A stretch of DNA of 18,269 bases, taken from Eubacterium sp. (lineage in GTDB: Bacteria; Bacillota; Clostridia; Lachnospirales; Lachnospiraceae). Shown here one piece after another: positions 1-7,548 of the stretch. Location of the stretch: positions 1-18,269 of the forward strand of contig JAFZXD010000222.1 of assembly GCA_017616955.1 (NCBI GenBank), read 5' to 3'. Under the pieces are notes generated by a model. It saw only the letters and a program-made list of their open reading frames with translations. It had not been told where the DNA came from and did not search any database. Positions within the stretch are counted from its first letter, which is position 1; every line of letters starts with the position of its first letter. A program made the position numbers and the translations under genes.

Positions 1-125
1 CTCATCTTATCGATGTTCTCCAGAAGCTCGACAAGTTCGGCTTTCTTCATGCTGTTAACTCCCCTAATTCCCTTGTCTTCAGCCAAAGCTTTAAGCTCGG
101 CAACCTTCATTTTAGTATAATCCAT
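1..125 (-). CDS. Rho N-terminal-domain protein, 5' end only (possibly termination factor Rho)
   Basis: Only the first 41 codons lie in the window; the gene continues off the left edge. The peptide begins MDYTKMKVAELKALAEDKG and continues with a Lys/Glu-rich helix containing KKAELVELLE. The 'KVAELKALAxxKGI...SxxKKAELxELL' pattern is the helix-extended-loop-helix (SAP-like) fold of the Rho termination factor N-terminal domain, a nucleic-acid-binding module. The start is supported by a GAGG Shine-Dalgarno six bases upstream of the ATG. Full-length Rho in clostridia begins with such a domain, but small standalone Rho-N proteins also exist, so the identity of the whole protein cannot be settled here. 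It is divergent from the DUF4364 gene. Confidence 0.7.
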   Translation of the reverse strand, partial: MDYTKMKVAELKALAEDKGIRGVNSMKKAELVELLENIDKM

Positions 126-148
126 GAAATACCTCACTTTTATTTTAG

Positions 149-177
149 TTGCAAATTTAGCTTCAATGTTTTATTCT
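149..177 (+). promoter_or_regulatory. Possible promoter of the DUF4364 gene
   Basis: TTGCAA (149-154) and TATTCT (172-177) are separated by 17 bases, each matching four of six consensus positions. The site would place transcription start just before the 189-203 palindrome, so a protein bound there could block elongation or initiation. The match is weak and the region is AT-rich, so chance matches are likely. Confidence 0.25.
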
Positions 178-188
178 TATCATTACCC

Positions 189-203
189 GCATGTGAGACA
201 TGC
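189..203. promoter_or_regulatory. Perfect 6-3-6 palindrome in divergent intergenic region (candidate operator)
   Basis: GCATGT-GAG-ACATGC is a perfect inverted repeat between the divergent Rho-N-like gene and the DUF4364 gene. It is followed directly by a tandem CTTAATTA repeat (203-210 and 211-218). The size and symmetry suit a dimeric helix-turn-helix regulator, and the adjacent gene encodes a predicted winged-helix protein. The operator role is inference; only the symmetry is seen. Confidence 0.4.
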
Positions 204-234
204 TTAATTACTTAATTATAACCGGAGTTTAACA

Positions 235-762
235 ATGGAAAATCAAAATCTGATGTTATACAAGTTAATAATTCTATACATGCTTGACAGAACAGACGAG
301 TATACTATAACAAATGCTCAGATAACTGATTTCATTCTGGACAGAGGGTATACAAGTCTTTTTAATATACATGAATCGATAAGCGAACTTATCGATAAAG
401 AATTCATTTCCGTTACTACCATAAGAAACACTCAGCACTACCAGATAACAAACCTGGGTGAAGAGGCCCTTCTATACTTCGAGAACAGAATCTCGAATAC
501 GATCAAACAGGAAATCCGTGATTATTTCAAAAAAGAAAGAATCAATCTCAAAAACGAATCAGAGATCATCGCCGACTATACTCTTAATGAAAGTAACGAG
601 TATACAGTTGAATGCGCCATCAAAGAGCGCCGTGAGACTCTGATCAATATCAAAATGACAGTTCCCACAAAAGATCTTGCAAGAAGTATCTGTGATAACT
701 GGAGAACCAGGAGTACCGATGTTTATCAGACTCTTGTAAATGAACTTTGGACTAAGAACTAA
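235..762 (+). CDS. DUF4364 family winged-helix protein
   Basis: A 175-residue protein resembling the clostridial DUF4364 family. Residues about 1-85 look like a winged helix-turn-helix: the N-terminal helix LMLYKLIILYMLD, a second helix around TITNAQITDFILD, a recognition-helix candidate near NIHESISELIDKEFI, and a wing around RNTQHYQITNLGEEAL. Residues 86-175 form a mixed charged C-terminal domain of unknown role. The start is fixed by GGAG at 224-227, seven bases before ATG. Proteins of this shape usually bind DNA, but no target is known to me; autoregulation through the upstream palindrome is a guess. It is the only plus-strand protein gene in the window and converges on engB with eight bases between stop codons. 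Confidence 0.8.
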   Translation: MENQNLMLYKLIILYMLDRTDEYTITNAQITDFILDRGYTSLFNIHESISELIDKEFISVTTIRNTQHYQITNLGEEALLYFENRISNTIKQEIRDYFKKERINLKNESEIIADYTLNESNEYTVECAIKERRETLINIKMTVPTKDLARSICDNWRTRSTDVYQTLVNELWTKN

Positions 763-781
763 CCGAAGTATTATTCGGTTA
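760..781. terminator. Bidirectional hairpin between convergent DUF4364 gene and engB
   Basis: TAACCGAA (760-767) pairs perfectly with TTCGGTTA (774-781) around a six-base loop, giving an 8-bp stem. The stem includes the TAA stop of the DUF4364 gene (760-762), and the loop ends with the stop of engB (771-773 on the minus strand). Its position between convergent genes argues for a shared transcript end. Neither flank has a clear U-tract, so it is not a textbook intrinsic terminator; it may instead stabilise mRNA ends. Confidence 0.5.
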
Positions 782-1370
782 CTCCAAGTCCCATCTGTTC
801 ACTCATACATTTCAAAAGTTCTTCTCTTCCCTGCTTTGAAAGGGAAGAAAATGTATATATATTCTCACTGCTTTTCATACCAAGAGTTTCTCTTATAAGC
901 TTCTTCTGCTTATCTATCTGACTTCTCTTAATCTTATCAAGCTTAGTAGCAACAACAAATGTGTTGAGACCACTTTTGCTTATCCAGTCATACATAAGAA
1001 CATCGTCCTTCGAAGGAGCATGTCTTATATCAACCAAAAGAATTACCATAGTCAGATTAGCTCTGTTGTTAAGGTACTTTTCTATCATTTTGCCCCATCT
1101 GGCCCTTTCGGTATCAGAGGCTTTTGCATATCCATATCCGGGAAGATCCACAAGAAAAAATTCATTGTTTACATTATAGAAATTAATCGTAACTGTCTTG
1201 CCGGGACTTGAAGAAGTCCTGGCAAGATTTTTACGACATAAAAGCGAATTAATTAAAGATGATTTGCCCACGTTAGAACGGCCGGCAAATGCGACCTCAG
1301 GCATATCATATATAGGAAATTTAGATGTAGGCCCACATACACATGCGAGCTCAGCTGATTTAATCTTCAT
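771..1370 (-). CDS. engB: Ribosome biogenesis GTP-binding protein EngB (YsxC/YihA)
   Basis: A 199-residue TRAFAC-class GTPase, the family's usual length. The G motifs are all present: G1 GRSNVGKS at residues 30-37, G3 DLPGYG at 75-80, G4 TKLDK at 142-146, and a G5-like FSS near the C-terminus. The Thr/Ser-rich switch I segment lies at 51-60. EngB assists late assembly of the 50S subunit and is essential in Bacillus subtilis. It is the last gene of the tig-clpP-clpX-engB run, 21 bases after clpX. I see no good Shine-Dalgarno before its ATG: the junction is an AT-rich run with only AAAGA, so translation may be weak or depend on readthrough from clpX. Confidence 0.96.
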   Translation of the reverse strand: MKIKSAELACVCGPTSKFPIYDMPEVAFAGRSNVGKSSLINSLLCRKNLARTSSSPGKTVTINFYNVNNEFFLVDLPGYGYAKASDTERARWGKMIEKYLNNRANLTMVILLVDIRHAPSKDDVLMYDWISKSGLNTFVVATKLDKIKRSQIDKQKKLIRETLGMKSSENIYTFSSLSKQGREELLKCMSEQMGLGVTE

Positions 1371-1391
1371 ATAAATTATTCTTTTTATATA

Positions 1392-2624
1392 CTATTCGAA
1401 ATGTTCAATTACAGGTGCCTTACCTTCCGCAACAGTTTCCTTGGTAATGATACATTTCTTGATCGTATCATCTGAAGGAATCTCATACATAACATCCGTC
1501 ATAGCACTCTCAAGGATAGCTCTGAGTCCTCTTGCTCCGGTAGCTCTCTCAGTAGCTTCTCTGGCAACTTCTCTAAGTGCATCCTCTTCGAATTCAAGCT
1601 CGACGTTATCCATTTCAAAAAGCTTTTTGTACTGCTTAACTATAGCAGACTTCGGTTCTGTAAGAATACTTACAAGTGTTTCCTCATCAAGCTGATCAAG
1701 TGTTACAACTACAGGAACACGACCCACAAATTCAGGGATTATTCCAAACTTAACCAGATCCTGAGGCTGAACCTGTCTGAGAAGTTCAGAATCAACTATA
1801 CCTGCTTCTCCGACGATATCAGCATTAAATCCGATAGACTTCTTACCGATACGATTCTCTATAACTTTATCAAGTCCGTCAAAAGCACCACCACAGATAA
1901 AGAGTATATTAGAGGTATCAATCTCGATAAACTCCTGCTGAGGATGCTTTCTTCCACCCTGTGGTGGAACACTTGCTATAGTTCCTTCTACAATTTTAAG
2001 CAGAGCCTGCTGAACACCCTCACCTGAAACGTCTCTTGTTATAGAAACATTTTCAGATTTCTTGGATATCTTATCGATCTCATCGATGTAGATGATACCC
2101 TTCTCGGCTCTTTCTATATCATAGTCAGCTGCCTGGATAAGTTTAAGAAGAATATTCTCAACATCCTCACCGACATAACCGGCCTCGGTAAGTGTTGTAG
2201 CATCTGCTATGGCAAATGGCACGTTGAGCATCTTTGCAAGTGTCTGTGCCAGATATGTTTTACCTGAACCCGTAGGTCCAACAAGCAGAATATTACTCTT
2301 CTGAAGCTCTACATCAAAGCTTTTTCCGGCAAGTACTCTCTTATAATGATTATAAACTGCTACAGCAAGAGCTTTCTTGGCTATATCCTGACCTATAACA
2401 TATTCATCCAGAAATGTTTTTATTTCTTTTGGCTTAGGAAGATTGAATTCACCATCCCCCATATCCATATTCATTAATTCTTCGTCAATGATCTCTTTGC
2501 AAAGTGAAACACAGTCCTCGCAGATATAAACACCCGGACCTGCGATAAGTTTTCTTACCTGATCCTGTGTTTTACCGCAGAAAGAACATTTGACTACTCT
2601 TTCCTCGTCATTCCGACCAGCCAT
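1392..2624 (-). CDS. clpX: ATP-dependent Clp protease ATP-binding subunit ClpX
   Basis: A 410-residue AAA+ unfoldase, full length. The N-terminal C4 zinc-binding domain uses Cys13, Cys16, Cys35 and Cys38 and serves in adaptor and substrate recognition. The AAA+ core shows Walker A GPTGSGKT (116-123), pore-1 loop GYVG (149-152), Walker B with IDEID (180-184), the RKH pore loop (225-227), the IGF loop at 264-266 that docks into ClpP, and a likely arginine finger in EFVGR near 302. It unfolds tagged proteins and feeds them to ClpP, whose gene lies 12 bases upstream. The start is supported by GAGGAG eight bases ahead of ATG. In many clostridia one or two lon genes follow clpX; here engB follows directly. 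Confidence 0.98.
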   Translation of the reverse strand: MAGRNDEERVVKCSFCGKTQDQVRKLIAGPGVYICEDCVSLCKEIIDEELMNMDMGDGEFNLPKPKEIKTFLDEYVIGQDIAKKALAVAVYNHYKRVLAGKSFDVELQKSNILLVGPTGSGKTYLAQTLAKMLNVPFAIADATTLTEAGYVGEDVENILLKLIQAADYDIERAEKGIIYIDEIDKISKKSENVSITRDVSGEGVQQALLKIVEGTIASVPPQGGRKHPQQEFIEIDTSNILFICGGAFDGLDKVIENRIGKKSIGFNADIVGEAGIVDSELLRQVQPQDLVKFGIIPEFVGRVPVVVTLDQLDEETLVSILTEPKSAIVKQYKKLFEMDNVELEFEEDALREVAREATERATGARGLRAILESAMTDVMYEIPSDDTIKKCIITKETVAEGKAPVIEHFE

Positions 2625-2636
2625 ATTCTCTCCTCA

Positions 2637-3221
2637 TTAAGCTCTGTTTTCAACTACGCTGTCGATCAGGCCATATTCCATAGCCTGAGCTGCTGTCATC
2701 CAGTTATTTCTTTCACAATCAGCGTAAACGGTATCATAGTCTTTTCCACAATTGTCAGCCATGATAGATATAAGATTCTTCTTAATTCTAAGCATATGCT
2801 CTACTTCGATCTCCATATCTGTAGCCTGACCCTGTGTGCCTCCTAAAGGCTGATGTATCATAATCTCTGAATTAGGAAGAGCGAATCTCTTACCCTTGGC
2901 ACCTCCCGAAAGGAGAAATGCACCCATAGATGCTGCCATTCCGACACAGATAGTAGACACATCACACTTAATGTAGTTCATTGTATCATAAATAGCCATA
3001 CCGGCGGTTACAGAACCACCGGGACTGTTTATGTAAAGATTTATGTCTTTGTTTGAATCCTCAGACTCAAGGAAAAGAAGCTGTGCAACAACAAGACTTG
3101 CTGTAACATCATTTACCTCATCACCGAGGAAGATGATTCTTTCCTTAAGAAGTCTGGAATATATATCGTAGGCTCTCTCGCCTCTGTTAGTAGTTTCAAT
3201 GACTGTAGGTACCAATGCCAT
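2637..3221 (-). CDS. clpP: ATP-dependent Clp protease proteolytic subunit ClpP
   Basis: A 194-residue self-compartmentalised serine peptidase, the normal length for ClpP. The start MALVPTVIE is chosen over an in-frame ATG eight codons upstream because GGGAGG (3229-3234) sits seven bases before it and lies inside the longer reading. Catalytic Ser98 is in [10 protein letters not shown] and His123 in MIHQPLGG; the oligomerisation handle runs about 125-160. The position of the third triad member, Asp172 in the Staphylococcus aureus numbering (ERDxF), reads Asn172 here in [10 protein letters not shown]. Listeria ClpP1 is a known natural example of such an Asn. The gene lies between tig and clpX and would form the ClpXP protease; the altered triad may affect its activity or assembly. 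Confidence 0.97.
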   Translation of the reverse strand: MALVPTVIETTNRGERAYDIYSRLLKERIIFLGDEVNDVTASLVVAQLLFLESEDSNKDINLYINSPGGSVTAGMAIYDTMNYIKCDVSTICVGMAASMGAFLLSGGAKGKRFALPNSEIMIHQPLGGTQGQATDMEIEVEHMLRIKKNLISIMADNCGKDYDTVYADCERNNWMTAAQAMEYGLIDSVVENRA

Positions 3222-3228
3222 GGTATAA

Positions 3229-3234
3229 CCTCCC
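3229..3234 (-). promoter_or_regulatory. Ribosome binding site that fixes the clpP start
   Basis: GGGAGG on the minus strand lies seven bases before the ATG at 3221. It is inside the coding stretch of the longer possible start at 3245, which has no comparable site of its own, so the 194-residue product is preferred. Confidence 0.75.
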
Positions 3235-3255
3235 GATTTAAGCAATTAGTTTGAA

Positions 3256-4542
3256 TTAAACTTCCTTTGCCTGCTCAGCGATGTACTTAACAGATTTCTG
3301 CATCTTGATATCCTGACGAAGGTTCTCAAGCTGATCACCTGACATGATTCCCTTGATCTTCTCGATGTCCATCTGGTACTGCTTAGCAAGTTTCTCCATC
3401 TCTTCGTTTACTTCATCATCAGATACTTCGAACTTCTGACCCTCAGCAACAGCCTCGATAACAAGACTCTTCTTGATTCTTCTCTCAGCCTCAGGACGAA
3501 CCTGCTCAAGCATATCGTCTCTTGTCTGAGCTGTCATGTTAAGGTACTGCTCAAGATTAAGTCCCTGATACATAAGCTGCTGACCAAACTCGTCAACCAT
3601 CTTCTGCTGCTGGAACTTGATCATAGCTTCAGGAAGTTCCATAGATGAAAGCTCAACAAGCTTATCTATAGCCTTATCTTCCTTCTCTCTCTGAGCATAC
3701 TCAGCTTTTCTCTCTTCAAGAGTCTTTCTTACGTCTGCCTTAAACTCATCTACTGTCTCAAAATCAGTTGTATCTGAAACATACTCGTCATCAAGTGTAG
3801 GAAGAACTGTCTCCTTAAGTGCTACAAGATCACACTTAAATACAGCATCCTTACCTGCAAGATCTTCTGCCTGATACTTCTCAGGGACTGTTACATTTAC
3901 ATCAAAGCTCTCGCCAACGCTGTGTCCAACGATCTGATCTTCGAATCCAGGAATGAATGAACCTGAACCAAGTACGAGTGGATACTTCTCACCCTTTCCG
4001 CCTTCGAATGCAACACCGTCAACGAATCCCTCGAAGTTGATAGTAGCTTCATCATCTAACTTAGCAGGTCTGTCTGTAACTTCGTTCTTTGTTGAGTTCT
4101 CCTTAAGCTTTCTCTGGATTTCCTTCTCAACATCCTCGTCAGTTACATCCTTCTCTACCTTCTCGATCTCGATCTTGCTGAGATCACCAAGCTCTACAGG
4201 TGGCTTAACTGCTACAGTTGCCTTATAGATGAAGTCTTTACCCTTCTCTACCTGCTTAACTGCTATCTCAGGATTTGAAACTATATCAAGATCACAGTCC
4301 TTGATTTCCTCAAAGTATGTCTTATTAATAAGATCATTTGCTGCATCTTCATAAAAAACTGCAGGACCATATGTCTTCTCTATGAAAGCCATAGGAACTC
4401 TTCCCTTACGGAAGCCGTCGAACTGGAACTTATTCTTGTTCTTGTTGTATGCTTCTACGCATGCATTCTTAAACTCCTCTGCAGCTACAGTAATTGTAAG
4501 CTCTGCCATATTTCCTTCAAGTTTTTCGTAAGATAAACTCAT
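3256..4542 (-). CDS. tig: Trigger factor, ribosome-associated chaperone
   Basis: A 428-residue trigger factor with all three domains. The N-terminal ribosome-binding domain carries the signature GFRKGR at 43-48, which contacts the 50S exit tunnel. A FKBP-type peptidyl-prolyl isomerase domain spans roughly residues 155-245, with DEATINFEGFVDG and SFIPGFEDQIVG. The C-terminal helical arms form the substrate cradle. The first residues MSLSYEKLEGN match the family's usual beginning, and AAGGAGG precedes the ATG by nine bases, so the start is secure. It is the first gene of the tig-clpP-clpX-engB cluster, with clpP 34 bases downstream. This links co-translational folding with ClpXP degradation in one transcript. 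Confidence 0.98.
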   Translation of the reverse strand: MSLSYEKLEGNMAELTITVAAEEFKNACVEAYNKNKNKFQFDGFRKGRVPMAFIEKTYGPAVFYEDAANDLINKTYFEEIKDCDLDIVSNPEIAVKQVEKGKDFIYKATVAVKPPVELGDLSKIEIEKVEKDVTDEDVEKEIQRKLKENSTKNEVTDRPAKLDDEATINFEGFVDGVAFEGGKGEKYPLVLGSGSFIPGFEDQIVGHSVGESFDVNVTVPEKYQAEDLAGKDAVFKCDLVALKETVLPTLDDEYVSDTTDFETVDEFKADVRKTLEERKAEYAQREKEDKAIDKLVELSSMELPEAMIKFQQQKMVDEFGQQLMYQGLNLEQYLNMTAQTRDDMLEQVRPEAERRIKKSLVIEAVAEGQKFEVSDDEVNEEMEKLAKQYQMDIEKIKGIMSGDQLENLRQDIKMQKSVKYIAEQAKEV

Positions 4543-4595
4543 AATTTATTTTCCTCCTTAAGTCTTTACGACTGTTTTTTCACAATAACCATGTG

Positions 4596-4625
4596 ATTAT
4601 AACATAGTGTGCCAAGAAAACGCAA
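4596..4625 (-). promoter_or_regulatory. Sigma-A-type promoter of the tig-clpP-clpX-engB operon
   Basis: On the minus strand TTGCGT (4625-4620) is followed after 18 bases by a perfect TATAAT (4601-4596), preceded by TG at the extended -10 position (TGTTATAAT). The -10 lies about 54 bases before the tig ATG. I see no CIRCE element or CtsR heptad repeat near it, so classic heat-shock control of the operon is not evident. The rest of the 4543-4675 gap is AT-rich and shows no clear GC-rich terminator for mtnN. Confidence 0.7.
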
Positions 4626-4675
4626 CACTTGAATTATCACATAATTTTATAAACATTTTATTGTATTTTTATCTA

Positions 4676-5377
4676 TTATTCAAGTACAGACATAAGACCT
4701 GCAACAAGTTTCACAGAATGTTCGATGGCTTTCTTCTGGAATGAAGGGTAATCCATATCGGCACTGTCATCAGCCTTATCGGATATAGATCTTATGATAA
4801 GATAAGGAATATTGTAAAGCCATGCTGTATGAGCTATAGCAGCACCTTCCATCTCGGTGCACATTCCGCTAAATGTATTAACAAGGTCGTCCTTAACATC
4901 CTTTCTGGATATAAACTGATCTCCGGATATAACTCTGCCTTCGAATACCTTGATATCCGGATTGACCTTTTCGCAAACCTCTTTAGCAGCTTTTCTGAGT
5001 TTATCATCAGCCTTGTAGATGCTTATATCCTGATCAGGAACGACACCTCTCTCATATCCGAGTCCCGTAACATCCATATCATGTTCAAGAGCATCGGTTG
5101 CAAGAACTATATCTCCTATATCTATATCAGCATCAAGGCTTCCGGCTATTCCGGTATTGATTATCGCTCTTACTTTAAATGAATCAGCAAGTATTGATGA
5201 AGCAACTGCTGCATTTACTTTACCGATACCGGATCTGACCAGCACAACCTCATGTCCTTCAAGGTTACCCGACCAGAACTCCATACCGGCAACAGTTTTA
5301 ACTGTTACCGAACTTGCGTCCATAAGTGCCTTAAGGTCGTTGACCTCTTTATCCATAGCTCCAATTATTCCTATCAT
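4676..5377 (-). CDS. mtnN: 5'-methylthioadenosine/S-adenosylhomocysteine nucleosidase
   Basis: A 233-residue nucleoside phosphorylase-superfamily enzyme of normal length. It hydrolyses MTA and SAH to adenine plus the thioribose, clearing inhibitory products of SAM-dependent reactions. Landmarks are the opening MIGIIGAMDKEV with catalytic Glu11, the NTGIAGS loop at 74-80, the substrate-binding EMEGAA with Glu177, and SDKAD with the catalytic Asp200. The start has GGAGG seven bases upstream. It is the last gene of the long operon, and upstream genes such as miaB and rsmF encode SAM-consuming enzymes, which fits its role. The acidic exported-protein gene ends 15 bases before it. Confidence 0.96.
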   Translation of the reverse strand: MIGIIGAMDKEVNDLKALMDASSVTVKTVAGMEFWSGNLEGHEVVLVRSGIGKVNAAVASSILADSFKVRAIINTGIAGSLDADIDIGDIVLATDALEHDMDVTGLGYERGVVPDQDISIYKADDKLRKAAKEVCEKVNPDIKVFEGRVISGDQFISRKDVKDDLVNTFSGMCTEMEGAAIAHTAWLYNIPYLIIRSISDKADDSADMDYPSFQKKAIEHSVKLVAGLMSVLE

Positions 5378-5392
5378 ATCTTCCTCCGGTCA

Positions 5393-6019
5393 TTATATAT
5401 CTGTATCATCGTTATTCTGTCTCTTGTTATTGCCCGCCTTAACCGCAAAAAGGATAAGCCCCACAGCTGCTATCACTCCGGCTAAAAGCAGAACATCGGA
5501 TAAATCCTTTTCCTTGTTCTTATCCTTGCTTGTATTTGCTACAAGCTCTACTTCAGAAGGATTATCCATCTTAAGGCTTGGGTTATCGAGTTTATCATCT
5601 ACATCTTCTTCAAGGGAATCGGCAAATTTCTTATCAGTGACAACTTCCACCCCCGACGTTTTCTTAACGCCTTCGTTCTCACCTTCTTTCGTCGAAGTGC
5701 TCTCCTCGGTTTTATCCTCCTCGGAAGTCTTTTCTTCTCCCTCAGAGTTCCCCTCGGAATCCTCAGTAGTCTCGCCTTCATTATTATTTTTGTATTTCTG
5801 AACTTCCGGATCATCATCAAACTTTCCGTTCAAATAATCCTGGTAAGCCATCTCAGCTCCAGCTCTTGTGGGAGGATATCCGTGAGCCGAAAGCCAAGCC
5901 TTCGCGGCTTCCTTCTCATCTTCGGTATATCCGTAATCATCCTCCGCATACACCGTATCACACACACTAAAGCACATGAAGCATATTATTATAGTTAATA
6001 GTATCTTTAAGACTTTCAT
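5393..6019 (-). CDS. Acidic exported protein with C-terminal membrane anchor, unknown function
   Basis: I do not recognise a family with certainty. The 208-residue protein has a signal peptide (about 1-25, hydrophobic LKILLTIIICFMCFSVC, cleavage site VYA|ED). Next comes a compact N-terminal segment (26-75) rich in aromatic residues around AWLSAHGYPPTRAGAEMAYQ, then a low-complexity Glu/Ser/Thr/Lys stretch (about 80-120) and a further acidic linker. It ends with one transmembrane helix (about 174-193, VLLLAGVIAAVGLILFAV) followed by a basic KAGNNKR stop-transfer and a polar tail. This is type I topology, with most of the chain outside the cell. It lies 3 bases after miaB and 15 before mtnN, so it is probably co-transcribed with cytoplasmic enzymes to which it has no obvious link. 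Its Shine-Dalgarno is poor, which suggests coupling to miaB termination. Confidence 0.8.
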   Translation of the reverse strand: MKVLKILLTIIICFMCFSVCDTVYAEDDYGYTEDEKEAAKAWLSAHGYPPTRAGAEMAYQDYLNGKFDDDPEVQKYKNNNEGETTEDSEGNSEGEEKTSEEDKTEESTSTKEGENEGVKKTSGVEVVTDKKFADSLEEDVDDKLDNPSLKMDNPSEVELVANTSKDKNKEKDLSDVLLLAGVIAAVGLILFAVKAGNNKRQNNDDTDI

Positions 6020-6022
6020 CCT

Positions 6023-7528
6023 TTACACCATTTCGCCTATATAATAAAAACCTTTGGCTTCTTTCAGATTGACATTTACAAACTTACCTATCAAAGAACT
6101 TTCTCCCGGGAAATGTACCAAAAGATTGTTATCCATTCTTCCTGTTACATAACCGTCCATATGGTCATTTACAGTTTCAACGAGAACTTCTTTAGTCTGC
6201 CCTTCAAATCTGGCACTCACTTCACCGGATACTTCTCTGACGACTTCAAGCACCCTCCCGAATCTCTCATTTACCAGGTCTTCCGGAAGCTGTTCCATCT
6301 TCGCAGCAGGAGTTCCTGTTCTTACAGAGTAGATAAATGTAAATGCCTGATCGTATCTTGCATATCTTATAACATCAATCGTATCCTGAATATCTTCTTC
6401 CGTCTCTCCCGGAAATCCAACCATAATATCGGTTGTAAGAGATACATCAGGAAGCTTATCTCTGATCCTGTCTACAAGTGCAATATAATCATCCTTTGTA
6501 TATCTTCTGTTCATCTCACGAAGCACACGAGTTGAACCTGCCTGTACAGGAAGATGAATATGACGGGCGATCTTCGGATTTTTGACTATAACATCCAGAA
6601 GCTTATCAGACAGATCCTTTGGATGGCTTGTCATAAATCTTACTCTCTTAATTCCGTCTATCTTGCAGACATCATCAAGCAGTTCAGGGAATCCGTAATC
6701 AGGATTAGCTGCGATGATATCGCTTTCGCCCAGGAAGTTAACTCCGTATGAATTAACATTCTGTCCAAGAAGCATTATCTCGACATAACCCTGCTCGGCA
6801 AGACATTTCACCTCACTCAGAACATCCTCAGGAGTCCTGCTTCTTTCTCTTCCTCTTACATAAGGAACGATACAATATGTACAGAAGTTATTACATCCAT
6901 ACATGATATTTACTCCTGATTTGAAAGCAAACTTTCTTTTCTCAGGAAGACTTTCAACATTATTCTCCGGTGCCGCAAGAACTTCAACAACCTGACTCTC
7001 TTCTCCGGAAAGTCTTCTGTACAGAAGCTCAGCCAGCTTATAGAAGTTAAATGTACCAAATACGAGATCTACGAATCTGTAGCTTTCCTTAATATGCTGA
7101 ACTATCTCAGGCTGCTGCATCATACATCCGCATATACCTATAAGCATATCTTTTGAAGATTCTTTTTTCTTCTTGAGTGCACCAAGGTGTCCGTACAGTT
7201 TCTGATTGGCATTTTCTCTGACGGTACAAGTGTTATATATAACAAAATCCGCTTCTGCTTCCGATGCAGCCTCTGTATATCCTATTCTCTCAAGTATTCC
7301 GATAAGCTTCTCGGAATCATGTGCATTCATCTGACATCCAAATGTAGCCACATAATATCCGGGAGCCTTTCCGTTTTTGATTATATAATCCTCTATGATC
7401 TCATGGCATCTGTCCATGAAGTACTGCTGTCTCACAGGTTCATTCTCAGGTACATTTACCTCAATCTCCTGAGAAGAGATATGAGAATCATTAATCTGGT
7501 TTTCTTTTATTTCATTTATATCTATCAT
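6023..7528 (-). CDS. miaB: tRNA-2-methylthio-N6-dimethylallyladenosine synthase MiaB
   Basis: A 501-residue radical-SAM methylthiotransferase that adds the methylthio group to i6A37 of tRNAs reading UNN codons. The N-terminal UPF0004 domain holds the auxiliary [4Fe-4S] cysteines: Cys65 in TFGCQMN, Cys101 in NTCTVR, and Cys135 in GICGCMMQ. The radical-SAM core holds the CxxxCxxC cysteines 212, 216 and 219 in YGCNNFCTYC. A TRAM RNA-binding domain occupies about the last 65 residues. The 55 or so residues ahead of the first domain are longer than in E. coli MiaB, as in many clostridial versions. The Shine-Dalgarno is weak (TGGT), and the start lies 20 bases after nadE. Confidence 0.96.
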   Translation of the reverse strand: MIDINEIKENQINDSHISSQEIEVNVPENEPVRQQYFMDRCHEIIEDYIIKNGKAPGYYVATFGCQMNAHDSEKLIGILERIGYTEAASEAEADFVIYNTCTVRENANQKLYGHLGALKKKKESSKDMLIGICGCMMQQPEIVQHIKESYRFVDLVFGTFNFYKLAELLYRRLSGEESQVVEVLAAPENNVESLPEKRKFAFKSGVNIMYGCNNFCTYCIVPYVRGRERSRTPEDVLSEVKCLAEQGYVEIMLLGQNVNSYGVNFLGESDIIAANPDYGFPELLDDVCKIDGIKRVRFMTSHPKDLSDKLLDVIVKNPKIARHIHLPVQAGSTRVLREMNRRYTKDDYIALVDRIRDKLPDVSLTTDIMVGFPGETEEDIQDTIDVIRYARYDQAFTFIYSVRTGTPAAKMEQLPEDLVNERFGRVLEVVREVSGEVSARFEGQTKEVLVETVNDHMDGYVTGRMDNNLLVHFPGESSLIGKFVNVNLKEAKGFYYIGEMV

Positions 7529-7548
7529 TTCATTACCAACGTCATCTA

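Noticed and set aside
126..234. Riboswitch or small RNA in the divergent gap
   Set aside because: Only about 109 bases, AT-rich, with one short palindrome; no conserved riboswitch core is visible.
3222..3245. Longer ClpP start adding MLKSGGYT
   Set aside because: The clpP ribosome binding site lies inside this extension, and family members begin near MALVPTVIE.
3248..3262. AGTTT-GAATT-AAACT inverted repeat around the tig stop codon
   Set aside because: A 5-bp AT-rich stem with no U-tract, ten bases before the clpP reading frame begins; too weak to call a terminator within an obvious operon.
4543..4675. CtsR or CIRCE heat-shock operator before tig
   Set aside because: No AGTCAAA-type heptad repeat or CIRCE inverted repeat is present near the promoter.
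5157..5801. Long plus-strand open frame, Ser/Leu-rich, across mtnN and the acidic-protein gene
   Set aside because: It is the complement of Glu-rich coding sequence, has no ribosome site, and spans two well-supported minus-strand genes.
5599..5820. Basic 73-codon open frame opposite in phase to the acidic protein's linker
   Set aside because: An out-of-frame reading of a low-complexity GAA/GAG-rich stretch, giving an Arg/Lys-rich chain; no ribosome site and no family.
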